DNA from: Pseudoxanthomonas daejeonensis
GTDB taxonomy: Bacteria > Pseudomonadota > Gammaproteobacteria > Xanthomonadales > Xanthomonadaceae
Direction of reading: 5' to 3'
Assembly (NCBI RefSeq): GCF_010093205.1
Contig: NZ_PDWN01000001.1
Coordinates: 310,001-374,000 of the forward strand
DNA length: 64,000 nt
Below are positions 57,420-64,000 of this stretch, piece by piece. A program made the position numbers and the translations under genes. Position 1 is the first letter of the stretch; each line of letters starts with the position of its first letter. Under the pieces are notes generated by a model that saw only the letters and a program-made list of their open reading frames with translations, had not been told where the DNA came from and searched no databases.

Positions 57420-58001
57420 CTACCGGTAGCGCCGCGAGACCACGGCCTTGGCCAGGCCGTAGGTGAGGCAGACCAGCGGGAACAGCCAGATCAGCGCGGC
57501 CGCGGCCGGGACGTCGATGACCTTCGCCGTCTGCAGGAAACCGCCTGCCAAGTAGAGCAGCGAGACGAACCCGGTGGCGATGCATACGGCCTCCAGCTCG
57601 ATGCGCTGCTGCATCTCGTCCGAATCACGGATGAAGCGGACGATGGCGCGCAGGGCCAAGGCGATCGGCGGCACCGGCAACAGAGCGACCAGGGCGCGCA
57701 ACGCGGGCGCTTCGATGTGCCGCAGCAGCCAGACCGAGGCGAACAGGATCAGCACGTAGGCGCCCATCGCCAGCATCAGTTCACGCGTGTAGCGCCGGCG
57801 CAGGCCAGGTGACGCGGAATCGCAACTGTCCGGCAGCTGCCAGCGCATCAGCGAACTAAAGGCGAGGACCAGGGCCAGCACGAACAGGGCGGAGCCGAGC
57901 CAGCCGGGGATTAGGCCGGGGAGCGCCCGCGGCAGGATCGCGGCGGCCAGGCCGGACAGCACGGCAAGCGCGAGCAGGAGCCAGGAGGCCGATCGCTTCA
58001 T
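57420..58001 (-). CDS. Four-helix membrane protein in XRE module
   Basis: A 193-aa protein with about five hydrophobic segments (LLLALAVLSGLAAAIL; GSALFVLALVLAF; ELMLAMGAYVLILFASVWLL; FVSLLYLAGGFLQ; ALIWLFPLVCLTYGL). A conserved-looking RDSDEMQQRIELEA loop lies before the fourth segment, as in uncharacterised DUF-type partners of small XRE regulators. The ATG overlaps the stop of the preceding small gene (ATGA), and the XRE gene starts 9 bp after it. Function is unknown. Confidence 0.75.
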   Translation of the reverse strand: MKRSASWLLLALAVLSGLAAAILPRALPGLIPGWLGSALFVLALVLAFSSLMRWQLPDSCDSASPGLRRRYTRELMLAMGAYVLILFASVWLLRHIEAPALRALVALLPVPPIALALRAIVRFIRDSDEMQQRIELEAVCIATGFVSLLYLAGGFLQTAKVIDVPAAAALIWLFPLVCLTYGLAKAVVSRRYR

Positions 58002-58174
58002 GGCGCCGCTCCCCGGGGGCAACGACCCGTACTCGCGATGGCAGTGCCCGCCAGGGCCAGACCCACGCCCAGGAAGCCGGACGGGTCGTCGCCCAGCAGG
58101 GCCATGACCAGGAAGGCCACGCCGCAGGTCAGGAGGCCGGCGCTTATGCCGCCCCGATTCGACGTTGGAGTCAT
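57998..58174 (-). CDS. Small membrane protein, first gene of XRE module
   Basis: A 58-aa protein with two hydrophobic segments (SAGLLTCGVAFLVMALLG; SGFLGVGLALAGTAIAS). The frame is open further upstream, but a promoter and inverted repeat at 58196-58236 fix the start at ATG 58174 or 58186; neither has a strong ribosome site (GGTG lies before 58174). Its TGA overlaps the next ATG. Function is unknown. Confidence 0.6.
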   Translation of the reverse strand: MTPTSNRGGISAGLLTCGVAFLVMALLGDDPSGFLGVGLALAGTAIASTGRCPRGAAP

Positions 58175-58195
58175 TGCGAGCACCATGTAAAGGAA

Positions 58196-58236
58196 GCTTG
58201 ACAGACGATAGGACGCATCCCGGCGGGCTGTCAAGC
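58196..58236 (-). promoter_or_regulatory. Promoter with 9-bp inverted repeat before XRE module
   Basis: On the minus strand there is a perfect -35 TTGACA (58234-58229), an 18-bp spacer and a -10 TATCGT (58210-58205). GCTTGACAG (58196-58204) and CTGTCAAGC (58228-58236) form a perfect 9-bp inverted repeat that covers the -35 and the start point. This is a plausible autoregulatory site for the XRE protein. Confidence 0.55.
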
Positions 58237-58344
58237 GACCTTTACAGCATCCCCGGGCCCAGGCCAGCCGGCACGGCCGCCCGATGGAGCGGTGCAATGG
58301 CTTCGGGCGTCGGGTTGGGCCGGCGAGGCTGCGTGGCGCCGCGG

Positions 58345-59124
58345 CTACTTGTTGCTGACGTACTTCTCGCGGCGGATCTGCGGAATCGGCAGTCCGTAGC
58401 CCTTCAGCGCGTCGAAACTGGCGTCGACCATGTCCGGGTTGCCGCACAGGTAGGCGATGTCGGTGGCCGGGTCCGGGGCGAATCCGGCCAGCTGCTGCTG
58501 TACGTAGCCGTGGCGCACGTCGGCATGCGCGTGTGGCGAACCGGGTTCGGGCATCTCCCGCGACAGGCAGGGCACGTAGCGGAAGCGAGGGTGCGCCTCG
58601 GCGAAGGCGCGGAAGTCCTCGGCATACAGCAGCTCGCCCGGGGTGCGCGCGCCGGACAGCACGACCACCTCGATGTCGCGTTCGGCCATCAGCTGGGCCA
58701 GCACCGGCAGCATCGAGCGGTATGGGGTCACCCCGGTACCGGTGCCGATCAGCAGGTAGCGCCGGTTGTGGTCGCCGGGCATCAGGCAGAAGCGGCCATA
58801 GGGTCCGCTGGCACTGATCCGGTCGCCGACCGCCAGCCCTTCGAACAGCGCGGTGGCGGCGCCGCCGGCCACGTGGCTGACCGCGATTTCCACCGCCTCG
58901 CCCGGACCCAGCGCGTGGTCGTGGATGGTGGCCAGCGAATAGCTGCGCCGCGCGGGCGTGCCGTCGGCATAGTCGAAGTGGATCTGGATGAACTGGCCGG
59001 GGATGAAATCCAGCGGCTGGCCATCGTCGCGGGCCAGCACGTAGTGGCCGATGGTGGGCGCCAGCATGCGGCGGTCGACGAGGCGGAGCGGGAAGTGGAC
59101 GGGCACGATGGTTTGTTTTCGCAA
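58345..59124 (-). CDS. Ferredoxin/flavodoxin--NADP+ reductase-like oxidoreductase
   Basis: A 259-aa FAD-dependent oxidoreductase. The FAD site is RRSYSLATIHD, with GPYGRFCL below it. The NAD(P) site is LLIGTGTGVTPYRSMLP, followed by AYLCGNPDMVD near the C-terminus. It lacks a fused 2Fe-2S domain, so its electron partner is a separate ferredoxin or flavodoxin. The start is uncertain: a TTG at 59124 (MRKQTIVPVHFP) or a GTG at 59106, neither with a clear ribosome site. It is divergent from the ABC operon at 59211. Confidence 0.85.
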   Translation of the reverse strand: MRKQTIVPVHFPLRLVDRRMLAPTIGHYVLARDDGQPLDFIPGQFIQIHFDYADGTPARRSYSLATIHDHALGPGEAVEIAVSHVAGGAATALFEGLAVGDRISASGPYGRFCLMPGDHNRRYLLIGTGTGVTPYRSMLPVLAQLMAERDIEVVVLSGARTPGELLYAEDFRAFAEAHPRFRYVPCLSREMPEPGSPHAHADVRHGYVQQQLAGFAPDPATDIAYLCGNPDMVDASFDALKGYGLPIPQIRREKYVSNK

Positions 59125-59158
59125 CAGTCTGTAGCCGGGTCCGGACCCGGCGGCGACC

Positions 59159-59164
59159 TATAAT
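59159..59164 (+). promoter_or_regulatory. -10 element of ABC transporter operon
   Basis: A perfect TATAAT lies 46 bp before the ATG at 59211. No convincing -35 was found 16-18 bp upstream. Confidence 0.5.
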
Positions 59165-59210
59165 AGCCGTTGCCCACGAGCAGGCGCCGGCACCCGGCGC
59201 GAAGGCCTCC

Positions 59211-60164
59211 ATGATTTCCCACGGCGATGCCGCTGCGCCCGCGTTGCGCGTGCGCGACCTGCGCAAGACCTATGAAAACGGCGTCGAAGCGCTCAAGGGC
59301 GTTTCGCTGGACGTCGCGCCGGGCGACTTCTTCGCCCTGCTCGGCCCCAATGGCGCCGGCAAGTCGACCCTGATCGGCATCACCAGTTCGCTGGTCAACC
59401 TCACGGCGGGCTCGGTGGAAGTGTTCGGCATCGACCTGGTCGCCCGCCGCAGCGATGCGATGCGGCAGATCGGCCTGGTCCCGCAGGAGATCAACTTCAA
59501 CCTGTTCGAGCAGCCGTTCGACATCCTGGTCAACTACGCCGGCTTCTACGGGATCCCGCGAGAAGAGGCCGAGGCGATGGCCGAGGTCGAACTGCGCCGC
59601 GCCCACCTGTGGGAAAAGGCGCGGGTGATGAGCCGCACCCTGTCGGGTGGCATGAAGCGGCGGCTGATGATCGCCCGGGCGATGATGACCCGGCCGCGCC
59701 TGCTGATCCTGGACGAACCGACCGCCGGCGTGGACATCGAGATCCGCCGCGACATGTGGCGGGTGCTGCGCGAGATCAACGCCGCCGGCACCACCATCAT
59801 CCTGACCACCCATTACCTGGAAGAAGCCGAGAGCCTGTGCCGGCATCTGGCAATCATCGATCGCGGCACGATCGTCGAATCCGGACCGATGCGCGCACTG
59901 CTGGCCAAGCTGGACGTGGAAGGTTTCCTGTTCGACATCGACGGCGCCTTGCCCGCCCAGTTGCCGGTGATCGAGGGCACCACCCTGGTCGCCACCGACG
60001 ACCACACCCTGGACCTGGACATGCCGCGTGCGATGGACCTCAACCGCGTGTTCGCGGCGCTGGAAGCCGCCGGCATCCGCGTGCGCTCGATGCGGACCAA
60101 GAGCAACCGGCTGGAAGAACTGTTCGTGCGCCTGACCGGCCCGAAGCGGGAGGCCACCGCATGA
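59211..60164 (+). CDS. ABC-2 type transporter ATPase
   Basis: A 317-aa ATPase with Walker A GPNGAGKSTLIGIT, signature TLSGGMKRRLMIARAM and Walker B LLILDEPTAGVDIE. The C-terminal ~80 residues form an extra domain. Length and close pairing with the next gene resemble YadG/YadH-type exporters, which are widespread in Gram-negatives and of unclear substrate. GAAGG precedes the ATG. Its stop overlaps the permease ATG. Confidence 0.92.
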   Translation: MISHGDAAAPALRVRDLRKTYENGVEALKGVSLDVAPGDFFALLGPNGAGKSTLIGITSSLVNLTAGSVEVFGIDLVARRSDAMRQIGLVPQEINFNLFEQPFDILVNYAGFYGIPREEAEAMAEVELRRAHLWEKARVMSRTLSGGMKRRLMIARAMMTRPRLLILDEPTAGVDIEIRRDMWRVLREINAAGTTIILTTHYLEEAESLCRHLAIIDRGTIVESGPMRALLAKLDVEGFLFDIDGALPAQLPVIEGTTLVATDDHTLDLDMPRAMDLNRVFAALEAAGIRVRSMRTKSNRLEELFVRLTGPKREATA

Positions 60165-60979
60165 GCGGCAATATCGATACTGCCGCCACCGCGGCCGCGA
60201 CCCGCAGCGACGCGACGCGCAACTGGATCGCGCTGGGCACGATCGTGCGCCGCGAGGTCCGCCGCATCCTGCGCATCTGGGGCCAGACCCTGGTGCCGCC
60301 GGCGATCACCATGACCCTGTATTTCCTGATCTTCGGCGGCCTGATCGGCTCGAAGATCGGCGACATGGGCGGCTTCAGCTACATGCAGTTCATCGTCCCG
60401 GGCCTGGTGATGATGAGCGTGATCCAGAACAGCTACGGCAACATCAGCTCTTCGTTCTTCGGCGCCAAGTTCGGCCGCCATGTCGAGGAACTGCTGGTCA
60501 GCCCGATGCCGAACTGGGTGATCCTGTGGGGCTACGTCTCCGGCGCGGTGCTGCGCGGGATGATGGTCGGCGTCATCGTGCTGTTGATCGCGATGTTCTT
60601 CACCCCGGTGCGCGTGCCGCATCCGCTGGTGACGTTCAGCACGGTGCTGCTGGGCTCGACGATCTTCGCCCTGGCCGGCTTCGTCAACGCGGTGTACGCC
60701 AAGAAGTTCGACGACGTGGCGATCGTGCCGACCTTCATCCTGACCCCGCTGACCTACCTGGGCGGCGTGTTCTATTCGGTCACCCTGCTGCCCGGCTGGG
60801 CGCAGGTGCTGACCCACGCCAACCCGATCTTCTACATGGTCAACGCATTCCGCTTCGGCCTGCTCGGCAGTTCCGACGTGCCTTTGTGGGTGGCCTATGC
60901 GCTGATGCTGGCCTTCGTCGCCGCGCTCTCGGCGCTGTCGCTGTGGCTGCTGCGCCGCGGCGTGGGCCTGCGCAGCTGA
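60161..60979 (+). CDS. ABC-2 type transporter permease (YadH-like)
   Basis: A 272-aa permease with six hydrophobic segments and the ABC-2 features VPGLVMMSVIQNSYGNISSS, GRHVEELLVSPMPNWVIL and TPLTYLGGVFYSVTLLPGW. It pairs with the ATPase through a 4-bp gene overlap. A ketopantoate reductase gene begins 8 bp later and is probably in the same transcript. Confidence 0.92.
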   Translation: MSGNIDTAATAAATRSDATRNWIALGTIVRREVRRILRIWGQTLVPPAITMTLYFLIFGGLIGSKIGDMGGFSYMQFIVPGLVMMSVIQNSYGNISSSFFGAKFGRHVEELLVSPMPNWVILWGYVSGAVLRGMMVGVIVLLIAMFFTPVRVPHPLVTFSTVLLGSTIFALAGFVNAVYAKKFDDVAIVPTFILTPLTYLGGVFYSVTLLPGWAQVLTHANPIFYMVNAFRFGLLGSSDVPLWVAYALMLAFVAALSALSLWLLRRGVGLRS

Positions 60980-60987
60980 GCGCAGCC

Positions 60988-61917
60988 ATGCGCATCCTCG
61001 TCCTTGGCGCCGGCGGCACGGGCGGCTACTTCGGCGGCAGGCTAGCCCAGTCCGGTGCGGACGTGACCTTCCTGGTGCGTCCCGCGCGCGCGACCCTGCT
61101 CCGCGGACAGGGCCTGCGCATCCGCAGCGAACTGGGCGATGCGGACCTCGCGGTGGCGGCCGTCACCATCGACGAGCTGCCGGCACTGCCGCCGTTCGAC
61201 CTGGTCCTGCTCAGCTGCAAGGCTTACGACCTGGCCAGCGCGATGGACGCGATCGCCGCCGCGATCGGCCCGGAGACGCGGATCCTGCCGATCCTCAACG
61301 GCCTGCTGCACTACGACGCGCTCGACGCGCGCTTCGGCCGCGAACGCGTGCTCGGTGGCCTGTGCTTCATCAGCGCCACGCTCGGTGGCGATGGCGAAGT
61401 CGTGCACATGGGGCGACCCGCCTCGATCACTTTCGGCCTGCGCGAGGGAAACGCCGCCACCGGCGTCCTGCAACAACTGGCGGCGGCGTGCGCCACGGCC
61501 GGGGTCGACCATCTGCTCGCCACCGACATCGCGCAGGCACAGTGGATCAAGTTCAGTTTCCTCGCCGCGCTCGCCGCCGGCACCTGCCTGATGCGCGGCA
61601 GCGTCGGCAGCATCGTCGCCACCGAAGGCGGAGCGGACTTCATGGCTGCACTGCACGAGGAGTGCCTGGCGGTGGCCGTCGCGGAAGGCCAGCCAGTGCC
61701 GGAGGCCGAGGCACGCACCGCGCGCGGGCAGCTGGTCCGCGCCGGTTCGCCGGTCACCGCCTCGATGCTGCGCGATCTCGAGGCCGGCCGGCCGGTGGAG
61801 GCGCTGCAGATCGTCGGCGACCTGTTCCATCGCGCACGCCGCGCCGGCTTGCCAGCGCCCTTGCTGGGCGCCGCCTGGACCCATCTGCAGGCCTACCAGG
61901 ACGCCCGCGCGGGCTGA
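60988..61917 (+). CDS. panE: 2-dehydropantoate 2-reductase (ketopantoate reductase)
   Basis: A 309-aa NADPH-dependent reductase acting in coenzyme A synthesis. The Rossmann motif is MRILVLGAGGTGGYFGGRL. Other family motifs are LSCKAYDL, ILPILNGLLHYDAL, AQWIKFSFLAALAAGTCLM (catalytic Lys), and TASMLRDLEAGRPVEALQI. Some members of this family act on other 2-keto acids, so the panE name is the family default. It is preceded closely by the ABC permease gene. Confidence 0.88.
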   Translation: MRILVLGAGGTGGYFGGRLAQSGADVTFLVRPARATLLRGQGLRIRSELGDADLAVAAVTIDELPALPPFDLVLLSCKAYDLASAMDAIAAAIGPETRILPILNGLLHYDALDARFGRERVLGGLCFISATLGGDGEVVHMGRPASITFGLREGNAATGVLQQLAAACATAGVDHLLATDIAQAQWIKFSFLAALAAGTCLMRGSVGSIVATEGGADFMAALHEECLAVAVAEGQPVPEAEARTARGQLVRAGSPVTASMLRDLEAGRPVEALQIVGDLFHRARRAGLPAPLLGAAWTHLQAYQDARAG

Positions 61918-61936
61918 GGCCCGGCGGGCTGCCGGT

Positions 61937-62935
61937 TCAGCGCCCGCCGCGCAGGGTGAGGTAGGTCGCGCTCCACTGCAGTGGATCGTCGGTGTTGTTG
62001 TCCTGGAAGAACACGTCGCCATTGCCACGGCTGTTCATGCCCAGGCCCAGCAGGTGGTGGTCGCTGTTGTTGAAGGTGAACTCGAAGCCCTGCAGCGCGT
62101 CGATGCGGCTGGACGGAGTGGCGCCGCGGCGAGCCTGGGTACCGGCGAGTGCGCCCTTCTGCGCGACCAGCGCGTTGGGGATCCAGGCGTACTGCACCGT
62201 TACCCGGTAGCCGCGGTACTTGCCGGACATCTTCGCGATCCCCTTGGTCGCCGCGCCGGTGCCGGCCATCACGGTGGCGGTTTCCAGCAGGCCCGGCAGC
62301 GGGATCACGGCGCTGGCCGCGGCCGCACCCAAGGTCGCCTCCAGGCCGCGGAAATCCATGCCCTGGTCGTCGGTCAACGAGACCTGGACGACATTACGCT
62401 CCGGTACCAGCCACAGGCCGACGTTGCGCAGGTTGGCGTCGGTGCCGTCGGCACGGCGGAACTCGAAGCCGGACAGCACCAGGGTCGAATCGGCCGGTGC
62501 GCGCCCGGGCAATGGGATCTCGAACTTGCCGCCGCCCTCGGCACTGACCTGCTGCACGCGTACCCCCGGCAGCGCGGTCAGGCGCGCGGCGCCGTTGAAC
62601 GGGTCGTCGCCGTTGCTGTCGGCCAGGGCGAAGCGGACGAAACGTTCCTCGCCGAGCACGCCGATCCGGCGCAGCTTGTGGTCGCCGTTGCCGAAGCGCA
62701 GGTCGAAACCGGCCAGCGCCCAACCCGCGGGCAGGGGCCGGTCGATGGCGGCCGGACCGTTGTCGCGCAGGCCCTCGATCCGGGCCAGGTGCAGCTGCGG
62801 CGCCTGCGATGGCGTCGCTGGCTTCACCGGCTTCACGACCGGCGGGGTGACCCGGACCTGGGAAAGGGCGGGCGGCACGACCAGGCACAACAGCAGCGAG
62901 GACAGGACGAGCGGACGCGATGGCAGCAGGGGCAT
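61937..62935 (-). CDS. Exported protein of unknown function with internal duplication
   Basis: A 332-aa exported protein (signal ending PPALSQ). I do not recognise the family. Two parts look related: GWALAGFDLRFGNGDHKLRRIGV with ADSNGDDPFNGAARLTAL near the N-terminus, and LQGFEFTFNNSDHHLLGLGM with QDNNTDDPLQWSATYLTL near the C-terminus. Both end in an N-x-D-D-P motif. The protein appears to consist of repeated beta-sandwich units. The ATG at 62935 was chosen for the signal peptide; an upstream ATG at 62962 is possible. Confidence 0.7.
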   Translation of the reverse strand: MPLLPSRPLVLSSLLLCLVVPPALSQVRVTPPVVKPVKPATPSQAPQLHLARIEGLRDNGPAAIDRPLPAGWALAGFDLRFGNGDHKLRRIGVLGEERFVRFALADSNGDDPFNGAARLTALPGVRVQQVSAEGGGKFEIPLPGRAPADSTLVLSGFEFRRADGTDANLRNVGLWLVPERNVVQVSLTDDQGMDFRGLEATLGAAAASAVIPLPGLLETATVMAGTGAATKGIAKMSGKYRGYRVTVQYAWIPNALVAQKGALAGTQARRGATPSSRIDALQGFEFTFNNSDHHLLGLGMNSRGNGDVFFQDNNTDDPLQWSATYLTLRGGR

Positions 62936-63074
62936 GGCGGATTCCGTTTCGAGGGATGGCATTGGCACATCCGCAAACGAAGGCCCACGGCTGCCAGCGC
63001 CGCGTGGCAGTTGCCGCGCACAAATCGCGGATATCCGGTCAGCCACCCGTTTCCCGGGAGAGGAGAGCACCACC

Positions 63075-63602
63075 ATGTACCGGATCGCCATTCCAACCCT
63101 GTTGCTGGCCGTGGCCGCCTGTTCGGGCCCGGCGCCCGGGAACCTGGCCGACAAGGCGGCCGGCAAGGCCGTCGGCGCGATGATCGAGGCGGCCAGCGAC
63201 GGCAAGGTCAAGGACGAGGGGGACCGGCTGGTGGTCGAGGATGGCAATGGCCAGGAGATGCAGCTGGCGACGAGCCGCGAAGGCCTGCCGCCGCCGGCTT
63301 GGTGGCCGCAGGACATCTACCTTCCCGAAGGCGCGGTGATCAGCCAGGTGGCCCAGAACGAGGGCAACAACGTGCTGTCGGCGATGGTTCCGCGCCCGGG
63401 CGCGGTGCTGAACGACGAGATCGAGCAGGCCATGCACGTCCAGGGCTGGAAGACCCTGCGCAGCTCGCGCGCCGCCAGTGGCGGCGGCATGGCCGCATTC
63501 CGCAAGGAAGGCCGCGAGGTTTCGGTCCTGGTGTCGCCGACCCGCAAGGGCGAACAGGCGGCGATGACGACCTATCACCTGCGCTCGCCCCGCGCGCAAT
63601 GA
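63075..63602 (+). CDS. Lipoprotein of unknown function
   Basis: A 175-aa lipoprotein with lipobox VAAC (Cys16, then Ser). An Ala/Lys-rich stretch (AAGKAVGAMIEAASDGKVKD) is followed by a small domain containing PPAWWPQDIYLPEGAVI and GWKTLRSSRAASGGGMAAFR. I do not recognise a named family. GGAGAGGAGAG precedes the ATG. It is divergent from the unknown exported protein and upstream of the ECF sigma gene. Confidence 0.78.
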   Translation: MYRIAIPTLLLAVAACSGPAPGNLADKAAGKAVGAMIEAASDGKVKDEGDRLVVEDGNGQEMQLATSREGLPPPAWWPQDIYLPEGAVISQVAQNEGNNVLSAMVPRPGAVLNDEIEQAMHVQGWKTLRSSRAASGGGMAAFRKEGREVSVLVSPTRKGEQAAMTTYHLRSPRAQ

Positions 63603-63683
63603 GTGGCCGTGCCTGCCGACGGCGACGCGCGAATCGGGCTACCCTCTGAGCCGGGCCTGCGCCCGGGGATGGTGCGGTCACTC

Positions 63684-64000
63684 ATGGGGAACGAGATCAC
63701 GCAGCTGCTGGAGCGGGTGAGCGCGGGCGAACCGGCGCACCTGTCCGAGGTCTTCGAGCGGCTCTATCCGCAGTTGCGGCAGATCGCCGCGTCGCGACTG
63801 CGTCCCGGCGAGCGCACGCTGACCCCGACGGTGCTGGTGCACGAGCTGTACCTGCGCGCGAGCAGCGGCGAACCGCTCAGCGGCAGCGATCGCCGCCACT
63901 TCTTCACCACCGCGGCCAAGGCGATGCGCTGGATCCTGGTCGACCACGCGCGGCGCAAGGCCGCCGGCAAGCGCGGCGGCGACCTGCTGGAAGTGACCCT
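63684..64000 (+). CDS. ECF-type RNA polymerase sigma factor (partial)
   Basis: The first 105 codons only; the gene runs past the window. The sequence (NEITQLLERVSAGEPAHLSE ... LVHELYLRASSGEPLSG ... HFFTTAAKAMRWILVDHARR ... AAGKRGG) is that of the sigma-70-like ECF group often named X6/TIGR02999, which is frequently linked to serine/threonine kinases or TPR proteins encoded downstream. An in-frame ATG at 63669 is a possible earlier start. Confidence 0.9.
   Translation, partial: MGNEITQLLERVSAGEPAHLSEVFERLYPQLRQIAASRLRPGERTLTPTVLVHELYLRASSGEPLSGSDRRHFFTTAAKAMRWILVDHARRKAAGKRGGDLLEVT

Overview
The window is a GC-rich (about two thirds GC by eye) chromosomal segment of a Xanthomonadaceae-type gammaproteobacterium of the Lysobacter/Luteimonas/Pseudoxanthomonas kind. 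The basis is the origin block recF-dnaN-dnaA-rpmH-rnpA-yidC-mnmE with xanthomonad-like protein sequences, the tonB-exbB-exbD-exbD operon, very large TonB-dependent receptors, and GTAG-headed REP repeats. I saw no tRNA, rRNA, CRISPR array, insertion sequence or prophage.

Positions 1-24403 form a pectin utilisation locus. It holds two TonB-dependent receptors (one cut by the window edge), a family 10 pectate lyase, a 1275-residue LamG-containing secreted protein of unknown activity, a rhamnogalacturonan-acetylesterase-like SGNH hydrolase, a GH43 glycosidase, an Asp-box beta-propeller protein, two alpha/beta-hydrolase esterases, an FAA-hydrolase-family enzyme translationally coupled to a DctPQM TRAP transporter, a LacI-family regulator, kduI, kduD, and an SGNH esterase fused to a cupin. 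The inferred flow is: outer-membrane uptake, then periplasmic lyase, esterase and glycosidase action, then TRAP import, then KduI and KduD making 2-keto-3-deoxygluconate. KDG kinase and aldolase are not in the window. Five copies of a CGGTGTCAT half-site lie in front of the operons. One overlaps the probable -35 element of kduI, so the LacI protein is the best candidate to coordinate the locus.

Positions 24768-32353 hold a sigma54 activator gene followed, on the opposite strand, by six genes in the order of a Pseudomonas fap functional-amyloid operon (A-B-C-D-E-F). The operon has a good -24/-12 promoter, and a perfect inverted repeat lies about 135 bp upstream of it. The C39 peptidase (FapD), coiled-coil outer-membrane barrel (FapF) and repeat-bearing amyloid subunits (FapB, FapC) are recognisable. 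The main subunit is unusual: its N-terminal half is made of Asp/Thr/Ser/Tyr repeats.

Positions 32383-41892 carry a PA0069-like radical SAM protein, cardiolipin synthase, a small membrane protein coupled to pdxJ, the TonB energy-transduction operon, a TPR protein, an M48 lipoprotein peptidase and a CPBP protease. Positions 41885-52405 are the replication-origin region: gyrB, recF, dnaN and dnaA on the minus strand, rpmH, rnpA, yidC and mnmE on the plus strand, with AT-rich DNA and DnaA-box-like sites between dnaN and dnaA.

Positions 52582-64000 hold a TonB-C-terminal-domain lipoprotein, a NatAB-type ABC exporter, a secreted TAP-like peptidase, a three-gene XRE/membrane-protein module, a flavin oxidoreductase, a second ABC-2 exporter followed by a ketopantoate reductase, two secreted proteins of unknown function, and the start of an ECF sigma factor gene cut by the window end.
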